A stretch of DNA of 35,254 nt. Origin: Perkinsus olseni. Its lineage: Eukaryota > Perkinsozoa > Perkinsida > Perkinsidae. The stretch covers positions 1 through 35,254 of the forward strand of contig JABANP010000532.1 in the NCBI GenBank assembly GCA_013115135.1, written 5' to 3'. This document shows positions 17,379 to 27,000 of this stretch, in pieces (the stretch's first letter is position 1; each line of letters starts with the position of its first letter). Under the pieces are notes generated by a model, which searched no databases, was not told the DNA's origin, and saw only the letters and a program-made list of their open reading frames with translations. Position numbers and translations under genes: made by a program.

Positions 17379-18324
17379 TAAGGTTGAGTTGATCCCTTTG
17401 GGGAGAGACAATGGTTTATTTCTCTTTTCTGACTTAATCTCCGATCAACAACGTCTTGGGCCCCTACGTTGCCTGGTGGATACTGGCTGTTGTTCTACTA
17501 TGGTTGCTAAAAAGGTATTACCTAAGGGGGTGACTATTCGGCCCGTTGCTGGTCCTGCTCTCATGACTATTGATAGATCTATTTGTAAGATTGTTGGTGT
17601 GGTCTCGCTCACGGTAGAAGTTTATGATTGTGATAATGCTCGGCAAGGCATTCATCCTGGTGAGGATGAGCCAAGGATCCCGTTCCCTGTTTCGGCCCTG
17701 GTCGTGGATTCTCTGGCTTATGACGTTATCTTGGGTCACGACTTCTTGAACGGTTCAAAGTGGTTCAAGTTGAACCACTTTGAGCTGGATATTCGATACT
17801 CTGAGTCTCCTTCAAGGATTGTTGGTCACTGGCCTTCTAGTTCGGCCCCACGTCTTCCATGGTTTGTGGAGCACCCGGTTCAGGCGGCTAACTTGACTTC
17901 AATGGTGCAGGTGTATGCTTCTTCGGCTCGCCGCTCTGAATGTGGTGACGGGCGCCTCTTTAACTGGTCCTACCCGGAATACTTGCCAGCTGGAGCCGGT
18001 AGGAACGTGTATGTGGTTTCCTCAATGCATTCAAGGTTCGTGTACTACCCGGATGACTCTGGTACTGGCCTGGTTTCGTCTACTCCGTTATTTTTGATGG
18101 AGACTCCTTCGTCTTCAACTGGTAGTCAACGACCTTTGGAACAATCTGATCCGGTAGAGGCAGAGGTGCCTCACCTTCTTACGGAGGCTTCTCCGCTGAA
18201 GTGGACTTATGAGTCTGGCCTGCTTGCCGGAAGTCCAGTATGTACGACCAGAGGTGGACGTACAAGTCGGCCCCCTAGGAAGCTCCCGACAAGTCGATAT
18301 ACTCCCCGAGGAGGCTACGAGTAA
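17344..18324 (+). CDS. Retropepsin-like aspartic protease domain protein (gag-pro frame)
   Basis: Uninterrupted frame of about 326 codons, reached by -1 frameshifting from gag. An independent start is not evident (the first ATG-independent start candidate is TTG at 17389). LRCLVDTGCCSTMV gives the catalytic Asp of the DTG motif, at about residue 31 from that TTG. VVDSLAYDVILGHDFL is the downstream ILG motif of retropepsins. After about residue 140 the protein continues with a Ser/Pro-rich tail ending near a basic RGGRTSRPPRKLPTSRYTP. No reverse transcriptase, RNase H or integrase follows, so the element encodes only Gag and Pro here. Confidence 0.85.
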   Translation, partial: LLGRSSDSPRAPKVELIPLGRDNGLFLFSDLISDQQRLGPLRCLVDTGCCSTMVAKKVLPKGVTIRPVAGPALMTIDRSICKIVGVVSLTVEVYDCDNARQGIHPGEDEPRIPFPVSALVVDSLAYDVILGHDFLNGSKWFKLNHFELDIRYSESPSRIVGHWPSSSAPRLPWFVEHPVQAANLTSMVQVYASSARRSECGDGRLFNWSYPEYLPAGAGRNVYVVSSMHSRFVYYPDDSGTGLVSSTPLFLMETPSSSTGSQRPLEQSDPVEAEVPHLLTEASPLKWTYESGLLAGSPVCTTRGGRTSRPPRKLPTSRYTPRGGYE

Positions 18325-18362
18325 CTACTGTGAAAATCCTTCTTCGGCCCTGTTAGAATTTT

Positions 18363-18376
18363 GCGGGGAGGAGAAG
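18363..18376 (+). promoter_or_regulatory. Candidate polypurine tract
   Basis: GCGGGGAGGAGAAG lies 38 bases after the protease stop and about 12 bases before TGTAACC, the likely LTR start. Primer for plus-strand DNA synthesis in LTR elements. Confidence 0.55.
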
Positions 18377-18388
18377 TATGAGGGCTAG

Positions 18389-19108
18389 TGTAACCCCCTC
18401 TCTCTCAATTTTTACTCGTTCTGTGTCTTATCGTTGACACGAGGTGTCACGATCGTTATGGTGTGATGCGATGGTATCCTGTTACCGTGGTAACCGTGGC
18501 GCCGGTTGTAAGCTAGCTGTCCTCTATCATACGTATCTGAGTTTGATGAGACTCTTCTCTTCGGCCTGACAGTTGTTAGTCTCGTCGTGAGAGTTTGTCT
18601 TCGTGATGACAGGGATCCTGTCTCTTCGTTTACGCGTGTTAATGAATTTCCGATCGGTTTGCTATAATTGTGCACTATTTGGTTTAAGCGCTTATTCAAG
18701 GATCGTTCCTTTATGTTAGGACTCCTGTGCCTGCCTGCGAGTGGTACAGTTGAGGCCGTATTAATTAAGTCATGTGTTGTTTTTGTACTTTTGATTGTGC
18801 GTGACTTACTGTTAGCGCGCACATGATTACGCGAGTTTATCTGATCTTAGACGGTTTTTCGACTCGCAGATACCCGAATCAGAATCTGATTGCTGATTGG
18901 AGCTCTCATGCTTTCTTGGGCAATCGCTTGAGAAACCTGGAAAGTCTACCACAACTACTTCTTGGAGTGCTGTTCGTCAAGAAGACCCGTAAAACCCGCG
19001 GCCCGAAAACCGGGGCCTGAGTTTGGCAATACAGACCAGAGGCTGAGCGTGACTGTAGTGGGATAGCTACTCGCGTATTGACCACACAGTCATTTCATCT
19101 CTAGCCCC
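18389..19108 (+). repeat. Candidate 3' LTR of the gag-pro element
   Basis: Proposed from TGTAACCCCC after the purine tract to the end of the 117-bp repeat (18992-19107), about 719 bp. Only the last 117 bp can be compared with the 5' side (14347-14463). Long minus-strand open frames here look like chance. Boundaries are inference. Confidence 0.45.
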
Positions 19109-20259
19109 CCCAACTCGCACAAACCCGCGTCTAACGGGATAGAGGCCTCTCACCCTCGCTTGAGTCTCAAGCCACTACCAACCGCGAGACCCGTATGGTA
19201 CGAGACCCCGTGCGAGGCGTACCTCGAGACGTGACAGCTAGGCGTCCATTCCAGCCCGACATTGTCTGAGCCTTGGAAGGAGGCGTCCGTGACGACAGCC
19301 GTGACGGCGTATGGTCCACCCGACTGGCGCCCATCCTCTTGACGAATAACCGTAGCGGCAATGCCCCCGCGTCACCTCACCGTATACTCCGGCCGACATC
19401 CCGCACGGTTACTGCTCTATCTGTCGCCGATATCTGACGGAGTCCGTCGGACGGACGCACCTAGCAGTCACCACTGCTCTGCAACTCAAGTTGAGTTACT
19501 CAACTACGGGTTGTCCTGCCGGTCAGGTGTTGCCTCGCATCACCTAGGGAAACTCTCCCTATCACTTCCTCGGGACCATTGCCATGTTGCCTTGGTACGA
19601 TCAGGATCCCGGATCGCACCATATGCTAACCACTCCGATCACATCACCGCCCTTCCGCGGCAGGTCAACCTCTCAGGTGACGACCTCTAGCGACCTAACT
19701 GAACGCCGCAGACCGTAACTCGTAGCCGACCGTCGCTCTTGACCCAGTAGGGTCAGGGCGCGTTATCCCGTCGGGATAACACACACACTAAGAACCACTC
19801 GTGACACTAAGTCACGAGTGGTTCACTTCCGAACCCTGCGCCGTCGGCCGGTGAGCCCGGTTGGTCCTCATGGGGTCCACCGATGACGTCGCTAGGAAAC
19901 CCTGGTGGCGATACCGCACCCTCGCCAGTGGTCCTGCGGGACGTGAGCTGCGACACACGACTACGCGCTGCTCGTACTGCGGACACGTCTGGCTCTACAC
20001 GTAGAAGGCAGCATGCTCTTTGTGAAACGGGGTATACCAACTCTTACCCGACCTAAGCTGTGCGCAGAAAGGAGCAGCCCCGATAAGGTTCCCTGCATGA
20101 CGGGGGCCTTACCCGGGTCCCCAACGCGGTCGTTGTGGCGCAACGAGCGACCATACCGTTTTCTGCTACTACCAACACAACCCGAAGGCCTACGATAGAG
20201 TCACTTGCCACAAAGAAACATTCGGGAGGTTATCTTACTCGACTGTTTCGGCACGATGC
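19109..20259. other. Non-coding stretch downstream of the DIRS-like recombinase gene
   Basis: About 1.15 kb without a convincing gene, presumably the 3' region of the minus-strand DIRS-like element and its terminal repeats. I could not find a matching repeat on the other side of the element (25129-26095) by eye. It contains three consecutive strong hairpins at 19740-19824. Confidence 0.5.
19740..19824. repeat. Three consecutive perfect hairpins
   Basis: TGACCC-AGTA-GGGTCA (19740-19755), GTTATCCCG-T-CGGGATAAC (19762-19780) and GAACCACTCGTGAC-ACTAA-GTCACGAGTGGTTC (19792-19824). Stems of 6, 9 and 14 bp, all perfect, within 85 bp. Confidence 0.95.
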
Positions 20260-21249
20260 TCAGTCATCGGTTCCCAGCAGCCTCGCAAAGCTCGAGTGGC
20301 GTGAACGCACGTCATGATGATCTTGAGCATAAGCCGATAGGATGCATCTAGAGTCTGACCATCGGCCAAACTCCACCACCTCATCTAGCCTGGCCCCACC
20401 ATTCAAAAGTAACCATGTTCCCGTCCTCCTCATGCTATGAGTCGTCGAGCGACCCTCGGAATCTGATTCTCCACATACTGCTACTACCAATCCGCATATG
20501 TCCCGACGGAGGTCCTCATATGTTCCAGCAAACACACTGCCCCGGAATTTGTTGCTCGTAATAGCAAACTTTTTCCACCATTGGCGGAGTCGGTGATATG
20601 GGCATACACCTATCTCGCAGTCGCCGCTGCTCCCCCGGCAGCAGCCGATGTTGACGCTTCTCCCACGCCCCACTTGGTCTGATTTGGCCCCTCTTATTTG
20701 GACTACCACACAAGGCTCACCACTCTCGCACCGTGACCACACTATATCTTCCCATTTCAATTCAACTAATTCCCGCAATCGGAACAAGCCGGCCACTCCA
20801 ATGATATCTGCGACCGGTACTCCTCTATTCCCGCTTCGAGGTACCAAGCTAGATAAGGCCCTCAGATCCCTTTTTGACAATTTGCGTGCTCTTCTGGGAG
20901 ATTTGACTCCGAGAATCTTAGCCGCGCCCAACAGGGCTAAAGGCACCAGTTCAGACTCCTGGTCGCTGAGCCGGCCATGCTCTAGAACGCCGGCACAGCG
21001 GACCTTCTGAACGTAATCCTTAATGGTGCCGAACTGCACCTTCGCCTCTCTGGTGAGTGCCGTGATATACGTGACTAACGGTATCCCCCGAACTGGCCAT
21101 GGCTCCATTTGCATGCGGACCATGAGGCTCTCGTAGCGAGGCAGCACGGAGTTATACTTCCTTGCCGTAGACGGCATATGCGCCGCGGACACCACGGCAC
21201 TGATAGTATCAGGGTCTACAGTCGGGATTTGCCGGTTGCGGCTACCCAC
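20260..21249 (-). CDS. Tyrosine recombinase of a DIRS-like retrotransposon
   Basis: 329 residues with the full catalytic set in order: R157 in GLFRLRELVELKW, K189 in RGAKSDQ, H271 and R274 in THSMRRTG, W297 in GRWSD and the nucleophile Y307 in LSAYAQ. The region before H271 carries CPYHRLRQWW, also seen in the relic at 32465. The enzyme would integrate circular element DNA by site-specific recombination, in place of a DDE integrase. It is the last gene of the minus-strand element, after RNase H. The frame may extend upstream of the ATG shown. It appears intact. Confidence 0.9.
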   Translation of the reverse strand: MGSRNRQIPTVDPDTISAVVSAAHMPSTARKYNSVLPRYESLMVRMQMEPWPVRGIPLVTYITALTREAKVQFGTIKDYVQKVRCAGVLEHGRLSDQESELVPLALLGAAKILGVKSPRRARKLSKRDLRALSSLVPRSGNRGVPVADIIGVAGLFRLRELVELKWEDIVWSRCESGEPCVVVQIRGAKSDQVGRGRSVNIGCCRGSSGDCEIGVCPYHRLRQWWKKFAITSNKFRGSVFAGTYEDLRRDICGLVVAVCGESDSEGRSTTHSMRRTGTWLLLNGGARLDEVVEFGRWSDSRCILSAYAQDHHDVRSRHSSFARLLGTDD

Positions 21250-21606
21250 GGTGGGTAACCCACCACACGGATCGCCTTCCGCAACGGCCCGTACGTATAC
21301 GTGCTGGATCTGCTAGTGTAGACACGTAGTTTTCCACCGGTAGGGACCCTCTTCTCACCGAACCGCCTCACCGAAGATGGCTCAGTCCTTGTGCCCGCAT
21401 ACACCCGGGGCGACGACAACGCCAGAAGGGTGTGAACCCGAAGGGCCATATCGCAATCCATGCCTTGTAAGGCAGCTACGCACGCCCTGACTGAGACACT
21501 GTCCCCCTATCTATTCACCCCCGTAGCCAACTCAACATCGCCCTCAGCACGGTCATCACCTTGTTATCAAAACCGAAACAGTCACCACTCGTTACTCAGA
21601 CTACCG

Positions 21607-22005
21607 TTACAGCTGCATCGCATCCACCTTCTGTAACCTGTCCACGATCGGGTGGATATCAATCCTCGCATCGAGCACTCCGGCCACTGACGAACGGGGG
21701 GCACCTCCACGCGAAAGTTGATCGCTCACACGATTCTCAACTCCCGGCAAATGGAAAGCCCGAATCGCACGGTGATTTTTTCCTAAGGCCGCCAATTTTG
21801 CCAACATACTTCCCATCCTGCCCGATCGACTGGTTTCTTTGTTGAGTGCCTCGACCGTCGAAACGTTGTCACTCAGCACTGTGAATACCGGCGTCCCACT
21901 GTACGGGACGCTCTCCGCAACCAAGACGGCAATAATCGCAGCCAGTAACTCCAGCACCCCTATGTCCCCTGACTTGAGTTCTATCGGACCAAGAAGCGCT
22001 GCCAC
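21607..22005 (-). pseudogene. RNase H domain of the DIRS-like pol
   Basis: Carries ELLAAIIAVLVAES (catalytic Glu), TVLSDNVSTVEALNK (Asp) and VENRVSDQLSRG (Asp), the DIRS-type RNase H pattern. It should continue from the reverse transcriptase upstream but is in a different frame, with a frameshift or gap near 22005-22046. It degrades the RNA strand during reverse transcription. Confidence 0.82.
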
Positions 22006-22045
22006 ATCCTTACTGGACGCGCAGAACCAGTATCTCGTTCTGCTT

Positions 22046-22850
22046 TCAGAAATCGTCGGTCACTAGGACACACTTAGTCGAGCCGCGCCTCCCGAATCCG
22101 AGAATCTCCTGAAGTGACGACGCCCGAACCTCCGGCGTACGAAGAGCATTCAGCAGTAACGACACCTTGCTCGCCGCTCTCTCGCCGAGGAACGCATACC
22201 GCACCGGCGCACCGCTCGTGCTCCTGGCTGATTTAACCTTGTGGCACCATGAATATATGTCGGATAGATGACACTGATAGCGCGTAAAAGTCTGAGAGCA
22301 CCACGAGAGTCGCCCTAATAAACTTTCGACGTCTCTGACGTCTACCTTCTCTTTCTTCGCGGCTTTATGGAGAAGAAGGTCGCCTTGCTGGCAGACGAGA
22401 GTGATCTTATCCTCAGGGATCTCTACCTTCATATCAACCGAATCCTGTGTCGCCACGGAAAACCACTGGAAACCCATCGTTCTTGGACTCACCGATATGC
22501 GAGCTTTAGCCAATTCCGACCTCACACCCACGACCCTTGACACCAAGATCAATGATATGAAGTCGTCAAAGCAGCGATGCGCCGCCGACTCGAAGACTCC
22601 ATCATCTACATACAAGGTGCACAGTATGCGAAGGATTGCTCTCAGCAGCCTGTAGCACATACTATAGGTTCTTATCCACCAAATGGGGCTGGATACCAAA
22701 CCAAAGGGAATTCGTAAATTCCGATACAGCTGCCTCTCCCCTTTATCATCCACGGCACTGAGGTACAAGTACACTCGGTCTCTTACGTGGACCGAGATGT
22801 GGCGGAACGCCTCCGAAGCGTCCAGCTCTATGAAGCGGAACTCACTTTAA
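22046..22850 (-). pseudogene. Reverse transcriptase palm and thumb of the DIRS-like pol
   Basis: Motif A FRFIELDASEAFRHISV (about 22800-22850), motif B LRIPFGLVSSPIWW, motif C LYVDDGV with the catalytic Asp pair (about 22600), and then GFQWFS. A long thumb/connection continues to 22046. The order and YVDD suit DIRS-group elements. Motif A is joined to the fingers only by assuming a one-base frameshift near 22850. Confidence 0.85.
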
Positions 22851-23265
22851 ACTTTTCCACCGCCTGAGATACGACCAGAGACACCGCACGGAGGCCCGGC
22901 AGTGACGCCGTGTCTTCCAGATTACCGCTCCCCTCGATAAGATCATTTACCCCGCTGCGCCTGAGGTCACATATCATCCTATACGCCCGCGGGATTCTCC
23001 CCGGCTTCTTGAGGAGTGCCACCTTACTCACGATCGCATCTTCTGGCAACTGATTCGGATCCGGCTCTTTTCGTAAATAGCCTTTTCTTCCTCCAAACAC
23101 CGAGTAACGATCTCCCGACCCTCGTCACTCTCCGCTGACCGGTAACTCCGGAACGTCTCTCGCTCGAGCAGGGAGAAAGGGTGACCTGGCACGTCCTTAG
23201 CCTTATACTGTGGCCAACACGTGGACTTTTCAATATGCTCTCTCACCTATGCTCACCCCCTGGTC
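22828..23265 (-). pseudogene. Reverse transcriptase fingers of the DIRS-like pol
   Basis: Two overlapping frames: HIEKSTCWPQYKAKDVPGHP to about 23028, then DAIVSKVALLKKPGRIPRAY and MICDLRRSGVNDLIEG, the fingers region with the conserved K..G..R...D.R..N pattern. Frameshifts at about 23265, 23080 and 22850 separate it from neighbours. Because each break needs only a single-base change, assembly indels are an alternative to true decay. Confidence 0.75.
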
Positions 23266-23838
23266 AATCTGGTCGATGACATTCCAGTCCTCAGGGAAGT
23301 TCGGGTTGAATATCAAGGCGAGCTCCTTTAGCAGTAGAGGCCTCAAAGGAGAACCTGACCGGGCGGTACGACCATCCACTTTGATAATAGCACACCACTC
23401 GGTTCTTAACTGATCTGCCAACTCATCAACATCACGCTCCACACCAGTCCAATCAAAGCCTCCTTGCTCTCCTCGTGGCAGAACGGACCACCTGCGGACG
23501 AACTTTCTAGAGTTGGTTTCAGCAAAGTCCTCAATCTTATCCTCGAGTACGTCAATCAATGCCGACTGAACCCGCGTTCGTGGCCCATACTGAATAGACC
23601 AAGGGCAGAAACCTGGCCCAGCAGTACCATCTGTCAGACCCTCGACCTGGCTTCTCTCCCACTCTCTTCTTAAATCTTGGGCTTCAGTCTCCAAACTGGA
23701 GAGGCAAGACCGCACTTCTTCCGCCTCCCTCCAGCTATCACGCTGCCTCCCCCTCTTCTCGGAGTTTCTCCGAACGGCCGCTTCTGCTGTGCGTTTCCCC
23801 GACTTCTGACCCGGGGCCGAGCAGCCATCCATTACCAC
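23230..23838 (-). pseudogene. N-terminal part of the DIRS-like pol ORF (202 aa)
   Basis: Starts near MDGCSAPGQKSGKRTAEAAV (ATG at about 23832). A charged, probably coiled-coil segment follows (WREAEEVRSCLSSLETEAQD), then VRRWSVLPRGEQGGFDWTGV and a C-terminal NPNFPEDWNVIDQIDQGV. It precedes the fingers domain and follows gag by about 110 bp. No catalytic motif of its own; it occupies the place of the pol N-terminal extension. Confidence 0.6.
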
Positions 23839-23946
23839 AAAGAGGGAGGCAAACCGTCTGAGGAGTAAAACCCTGCCTACTCACATTTCCAGCTACTTAA
23901 CACAAGCCGCTTCTGATTTGTGATAAGAAACTGAAACTTTCACACC

Positions 23947-25128
23947 TTACCGAGGATTCCGCAACCTCGACGCTGAAACGACACTCCACCGAGATGGAGG
24001 TCCTACCGAACTGAAAAACCATACGGCGCTACCGTAATAAATCATAGCTGATACTCTCAGGACGAAGAAACTGTAATGCCCAAGCGGGCCCGAACTCGCC
24101 GCACGCGCCGGGCTAGTTCTTCTTCTCACCGGAATCGAACTTGCGGGACTTCTCATCCTTTCTGCCCTGAGAGTGGGGTTTGTCGGCCGACCAGTCTGAT
24201 TTGTTCCTCTTGCGGGAACGAGAGCCTTCACCAGGGTTGTCTCTACGTCGGTCCTTCCCATCACCTGCATCCGCTCCAGGATCGCCTTGGAGAAGCTCGC
24301 AGTTACCATGTCGTCCTCGAACATATCGTAGATGGTAAGCGTACCATCGGCGGCCATCTTCGTGATGATGTTCTCTCTGTGGCGATGGTCCAGCCGCAAC
24401 GCCTTGCCCCAGCTGTGGTTGCCCATCTCGGTGACCCTTAACACATTGTTAAACAGCACCAAGAAGTTACCGCTGACAGGGGCGGCTAGCCAGTACGCCA
24501 TCATAGATCGAATCAAGCACGCCGTAATCTCACCAGCCTGAAGAAAGGCTTTGGAAGTTGCCGTACGCTTCAGCACCTCAACCGGAGCACCAGTGACCGA
24601 AGTGACCATCTCACTCTGAGTGCAGCTGTACTCCGCCCCGGTGAAGCGACACTCAGCCAACTCTACGAACTTGTTGGCGCGACACTTTGCTATCACGGCC
24701 GCTGGCGGAATTAGATTGGGGGTGAACTTCATCTGCTTCTCAGACGAGAGTTTAGACACCAAGGCCGTCACGTCAACCTCGGGGAGCTTGGCCACTTGTA
24801 TCTCTCGCTTGGTCCTTTCGGCAGCAGTCTCCACATAGGATAAGATTTCGGCTGAAGTAGCCTCACCCGCTGACGTCAAGACCTGCCGCTTCCTCGTAAC
24901 ATCTGCCGAACCCCCTTCCGGGACCGGTAAAGCCTTATCGGCCGCCGCGGACCAAAAGGCTCTAGGCAGCTTAGAGATGGTCTGTAGTGACATACCCTCG
25001 GTCTCGTTCGAGATACAATGGCGATACTGGACGCTAGTATCATCATCACCGGGCACGACCGCACCTAGGATGACCTGAACTACGGCGTCCCTGCCGACGT
25101 TGAGAGGCCCGACGGGTTGTGCGGACAT
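23947..25128 (-). CDS. Putative gag (ORF1) of the DIRS-like element, 393 aa
   Basis: First ORF of the minus-strand element, with an ATG at 25126-25128 and no internal stops. Length is as usual for DIRS gag proteins. Helical, Ala/Glu/Lys-rich middle (LSYVETAAERTKREIQVAKL), Cys residues in VIAKCRANKFVELAECRF, and an Arg/Ser/Pro-rich tail (RMRSPASSIPVRRRTSPARA) that could bind nucleic acid. No zinc knuckle. Identification rests on position and size, since DIRS gags are poorly conserved. Confidence 0.65.
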   Translation of the reverse strand: MSAQPVGPLNVGRDAVVQVILGAVVPGDDDTSVQYRHCISNETEGMSLQTISKLPRAFWSAAADKALPVPEGGSADVTRKRQVLTSAGEATSAEILSYVETAAERTKREIQVAKLPEVDVTALVSKLSSEKQMKFTPNLIPPAAVIAKCRANKFVELAECRFTGAEYSCTQSEMVTSVTGAPVEVLKRTATSKAFLQAGEITACLIRSMMAYWLAAPVSGNFLVLFNNVLRVTEMGNHSWGKALRLDHRHRENIITKMAADGTLTIYDMFEDDMVTASFSKAILERMQVMGRTDVETTLVKALVPARGTNQTGRPTNPTLRAERMRSPASSIPVRRRTSPARAASSGPLGHYSFFVLRVSAMIYYGSAVWFFSSVGPPSRWSVVSASRLRNPR

Positions 25129-25565
25129 TGAGAGGTCAACAAGGACTAACTGCTGAGTAATTCCTACTCACAACGGCCTACAAACGACGGTGAGAAACTA
25201 ACCTCAGAGCCCTCACTCGGACCAGGCCGAAACGCCGCCATGACTCACGGGAAACGCACACTCGCTCATCGCTAGTGCTAGCGTCCCGAGCTTAGAGCCG
25301 TCTAGTCAGCAACGCAAGGCTGTCTCCGCGCACAGCCGACAATCCATGCACAATGACCGAGCTTCATCCGCTCGTCACTTAGAATCATGTAAGTCACCTG
25401 ACGTATCGAACGTCTAGTACAATTACTCTCCAGTGCGAGTCTCGCAACGTGGAGTCAAGTTTACTCAGTCACTCGAGTATGCGACGCCGAAACCAGGCAT
25501 CAGTCGCCTAAGACGGGTAATTAGGTCCCATGATGGAAACTTCCATCCCGCAACCCCTACGCACA

Positions 25566-25688
25566 ATGGCCCTGAAGAAGGTCACTTACTGCGAAGGAAT
25601 GGCCTGGCACCTATCCAGGCACATTCGTCTGACTTACACGCAGGAGACCACTAACACAGAGCCGTGCCGTAAGAGCGACGACTCCTAG
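25566..25688 (+). CDS. Small ORF (40 aa) opening MALKK, unrecognised
   Basis: MALKKVTYCEGMAWHLSRHI and a Thr-rich tail. Its first codons resemble those of the ORF at 25730, 164 bp downstream. Opposite strand to the DIRS-like element. No family known to me; real translation is unproven. Confidence 0.25.
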   Translation: MALKKVTYCEGMAWHLSRHIRLTYTQETTNTEPCRKSDDS

Positions 25689-25729
25689 GTTGGGTTCTAG
25701 TACTACCGCACTACACAACTCACACGAAG

Positions 25730-26017
25730 ATGGCCTTAAAGAAAGCCAAGCAACGCGGAACCTACTGGAGGTTCACCTCATCTGGAACCCGCACAATGCC
25801 GGCTTTTCCGGGCGCCCTTTCGACAGCCAGCGGCAACTACGTCGCCAACAAGCTACCGAGTTGGCCAAGCCAGCAGAACTCACTCCGAACCCGTCGGAAA
25901 AATGAGCCTGCTCCTGCTTGGGGAAGAGAAGGCTACAGAGTCTGTAGTACAGACAGCCTCCGCCGTGGTACACCTCAGGTCAGGACGTCGTCCAAGGCGA
26001 CCGCGTTGTCATCGTGA
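25730..26017 (+). CDS. Small ORF (95 aa) opening MALKK, unrecognised
   Basis: MALKKAKQRGTYWRFTSSGT, basic throughout, with PSWPSQQNSLRTRRKNEPAP near the middle. Basic composition would suit nucleic-acid binding. Two other frames are also open here, so coding is uncertain. Confidence 0.3.
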   Translation: MALKKAKQRGTYWRFTSSGTRTMPAFPGALSTASGNYVANKLPSWPSQQNSLRTRRKNEPAPAWGREGYRVCSTDSLRRGTPQVRTSSKATALSS

Positions 26018-26097
26018 ACTCACACCAGTCTCATCACCTCGTGGTCGGCTACCAGTCGTGGATAGTTCCCGCTGTAAGTCATCAGTAAACCACGGAA

Positions 26098-26248
26098 GAA
26101 AAAAATTCAGTGCCGAGGGGCACAATGACCTCCTGGAAGACGTTGCGAAGCCGTGCCTGGAGCTTCCGAAGGATTCCTACCTCCGCACCATTCATGCGTT
26201 TCGTGCCCGAATCCAACTTAGCGCACGCCCGATATCCAACCAGGTTCG
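26098..26248 (-). repeat. 146-bp dispersed repeat, copy 2
   Basis: Counterpart of 14498-14643, including the GTGCC/GGCAC stem and the adjacent A-run (T-run on the minus strand). The flanks on both sides differ from copy 1, so the borders define the repeat unit. Confidence 0.6.
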
Positions 26249-26249
26249 C

Positions 26250-26944
26250 CGACAAGCCAGGGTTCTATCCCCAGCTAATCGATATCTCCTCCAAGAAACC
26301 GTGCCGTATTTCTCTCCGACATAAAAATGCCAGTCCAAAGCCTGGAAAGAGAAAAAGCTCACTTGTTGCTTAACGAACGAAAAACCTAACCTGTGTAATG
26401 ATGGAGGAAACCTGCTCGATCGTGTATATCGCGACAGAAATGTCGATTTCGGCTAGAATGGAGCAAAAAAACTCAATTTGCCGCTCTCAAGAAAATGATT
26501 TGCTACAACGAATAATCGGTTGCCGGAATCCATTTCAGAACTTGCCCCATTGTAGAAACGGTTGCCGATTTGTAGAATGAGAGGCAGCAGACGCACTTGG
26601 GCAAGAAATTGCGAAATCGAGGAATTGAAGGAATCGGCAAATGAGCAAGAGCAGCAAGAAGTTGCGCTTGCCCAATTCAATTACAACGCTATCGATGAGA
26701 ATGGCTCACACTCAAGGCCACAGACCTAGAGGACCCAGAGGATGGTGCACTGCACACCTTTAGTCGGTTTAATGGATTCTAATGCTTCGCGGACGCGAAA
26801 TTGGCGGAGTGGTACGAGCGCCTATTATCAAGCGGTTCACTCGGGATCGATTCGAACAGTAAGCTAGCAGGGAAAAAGTGGTCAGAGTCGTCAATCAGGG
26901 AAAAGTCGCGCGCGGGCAATTTTCTCATCATTATTTTTGCATCG
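26250..26944. other. No supported gene; possible short coding relic and tRNA-like piece
   Basis: A stop-free Glu/Gln-rich stretch near 26590-26720 (EIEELKESANEQEQQEVALA) may be a coding relic. At about 26803-26865 GGCGGAGTGGTACGAGCGC followed by GATTCGAAC resembles a tRNA-Ser-like A and B box pair, but no cloverleaf closes. Confidence 0.3.
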
Positions 26945-27000
26945 ATATTTTTTTTGGCAAGTCGCGAAGCGGCTCCGCGACTTGCCTAAAAAATTTTCGC
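26945..27000. repeat. Hairpin on the inner side of the right array
   Basis: TTTTTTTTGGCAAGTCGCG faces CGCGACTTGCCTAAAAAA around AAGCGGCTC; perfect 11-bp core stem extended by T/A runs. Inverted counterpart of the hairpin at 14169-14229. Confidence 0.9.

Noticed and set aside
18412..18822. 136-aa minus-strand ORF
   Set aside because: Lies within the candidate LTR, with Arg/Thr/Ser-biased composition and no motif; likely chance.
24076..24441. 121-aa plus-strand ORF
   Set aside because: Shadow of the DIRS-like gag on the opposite strand.
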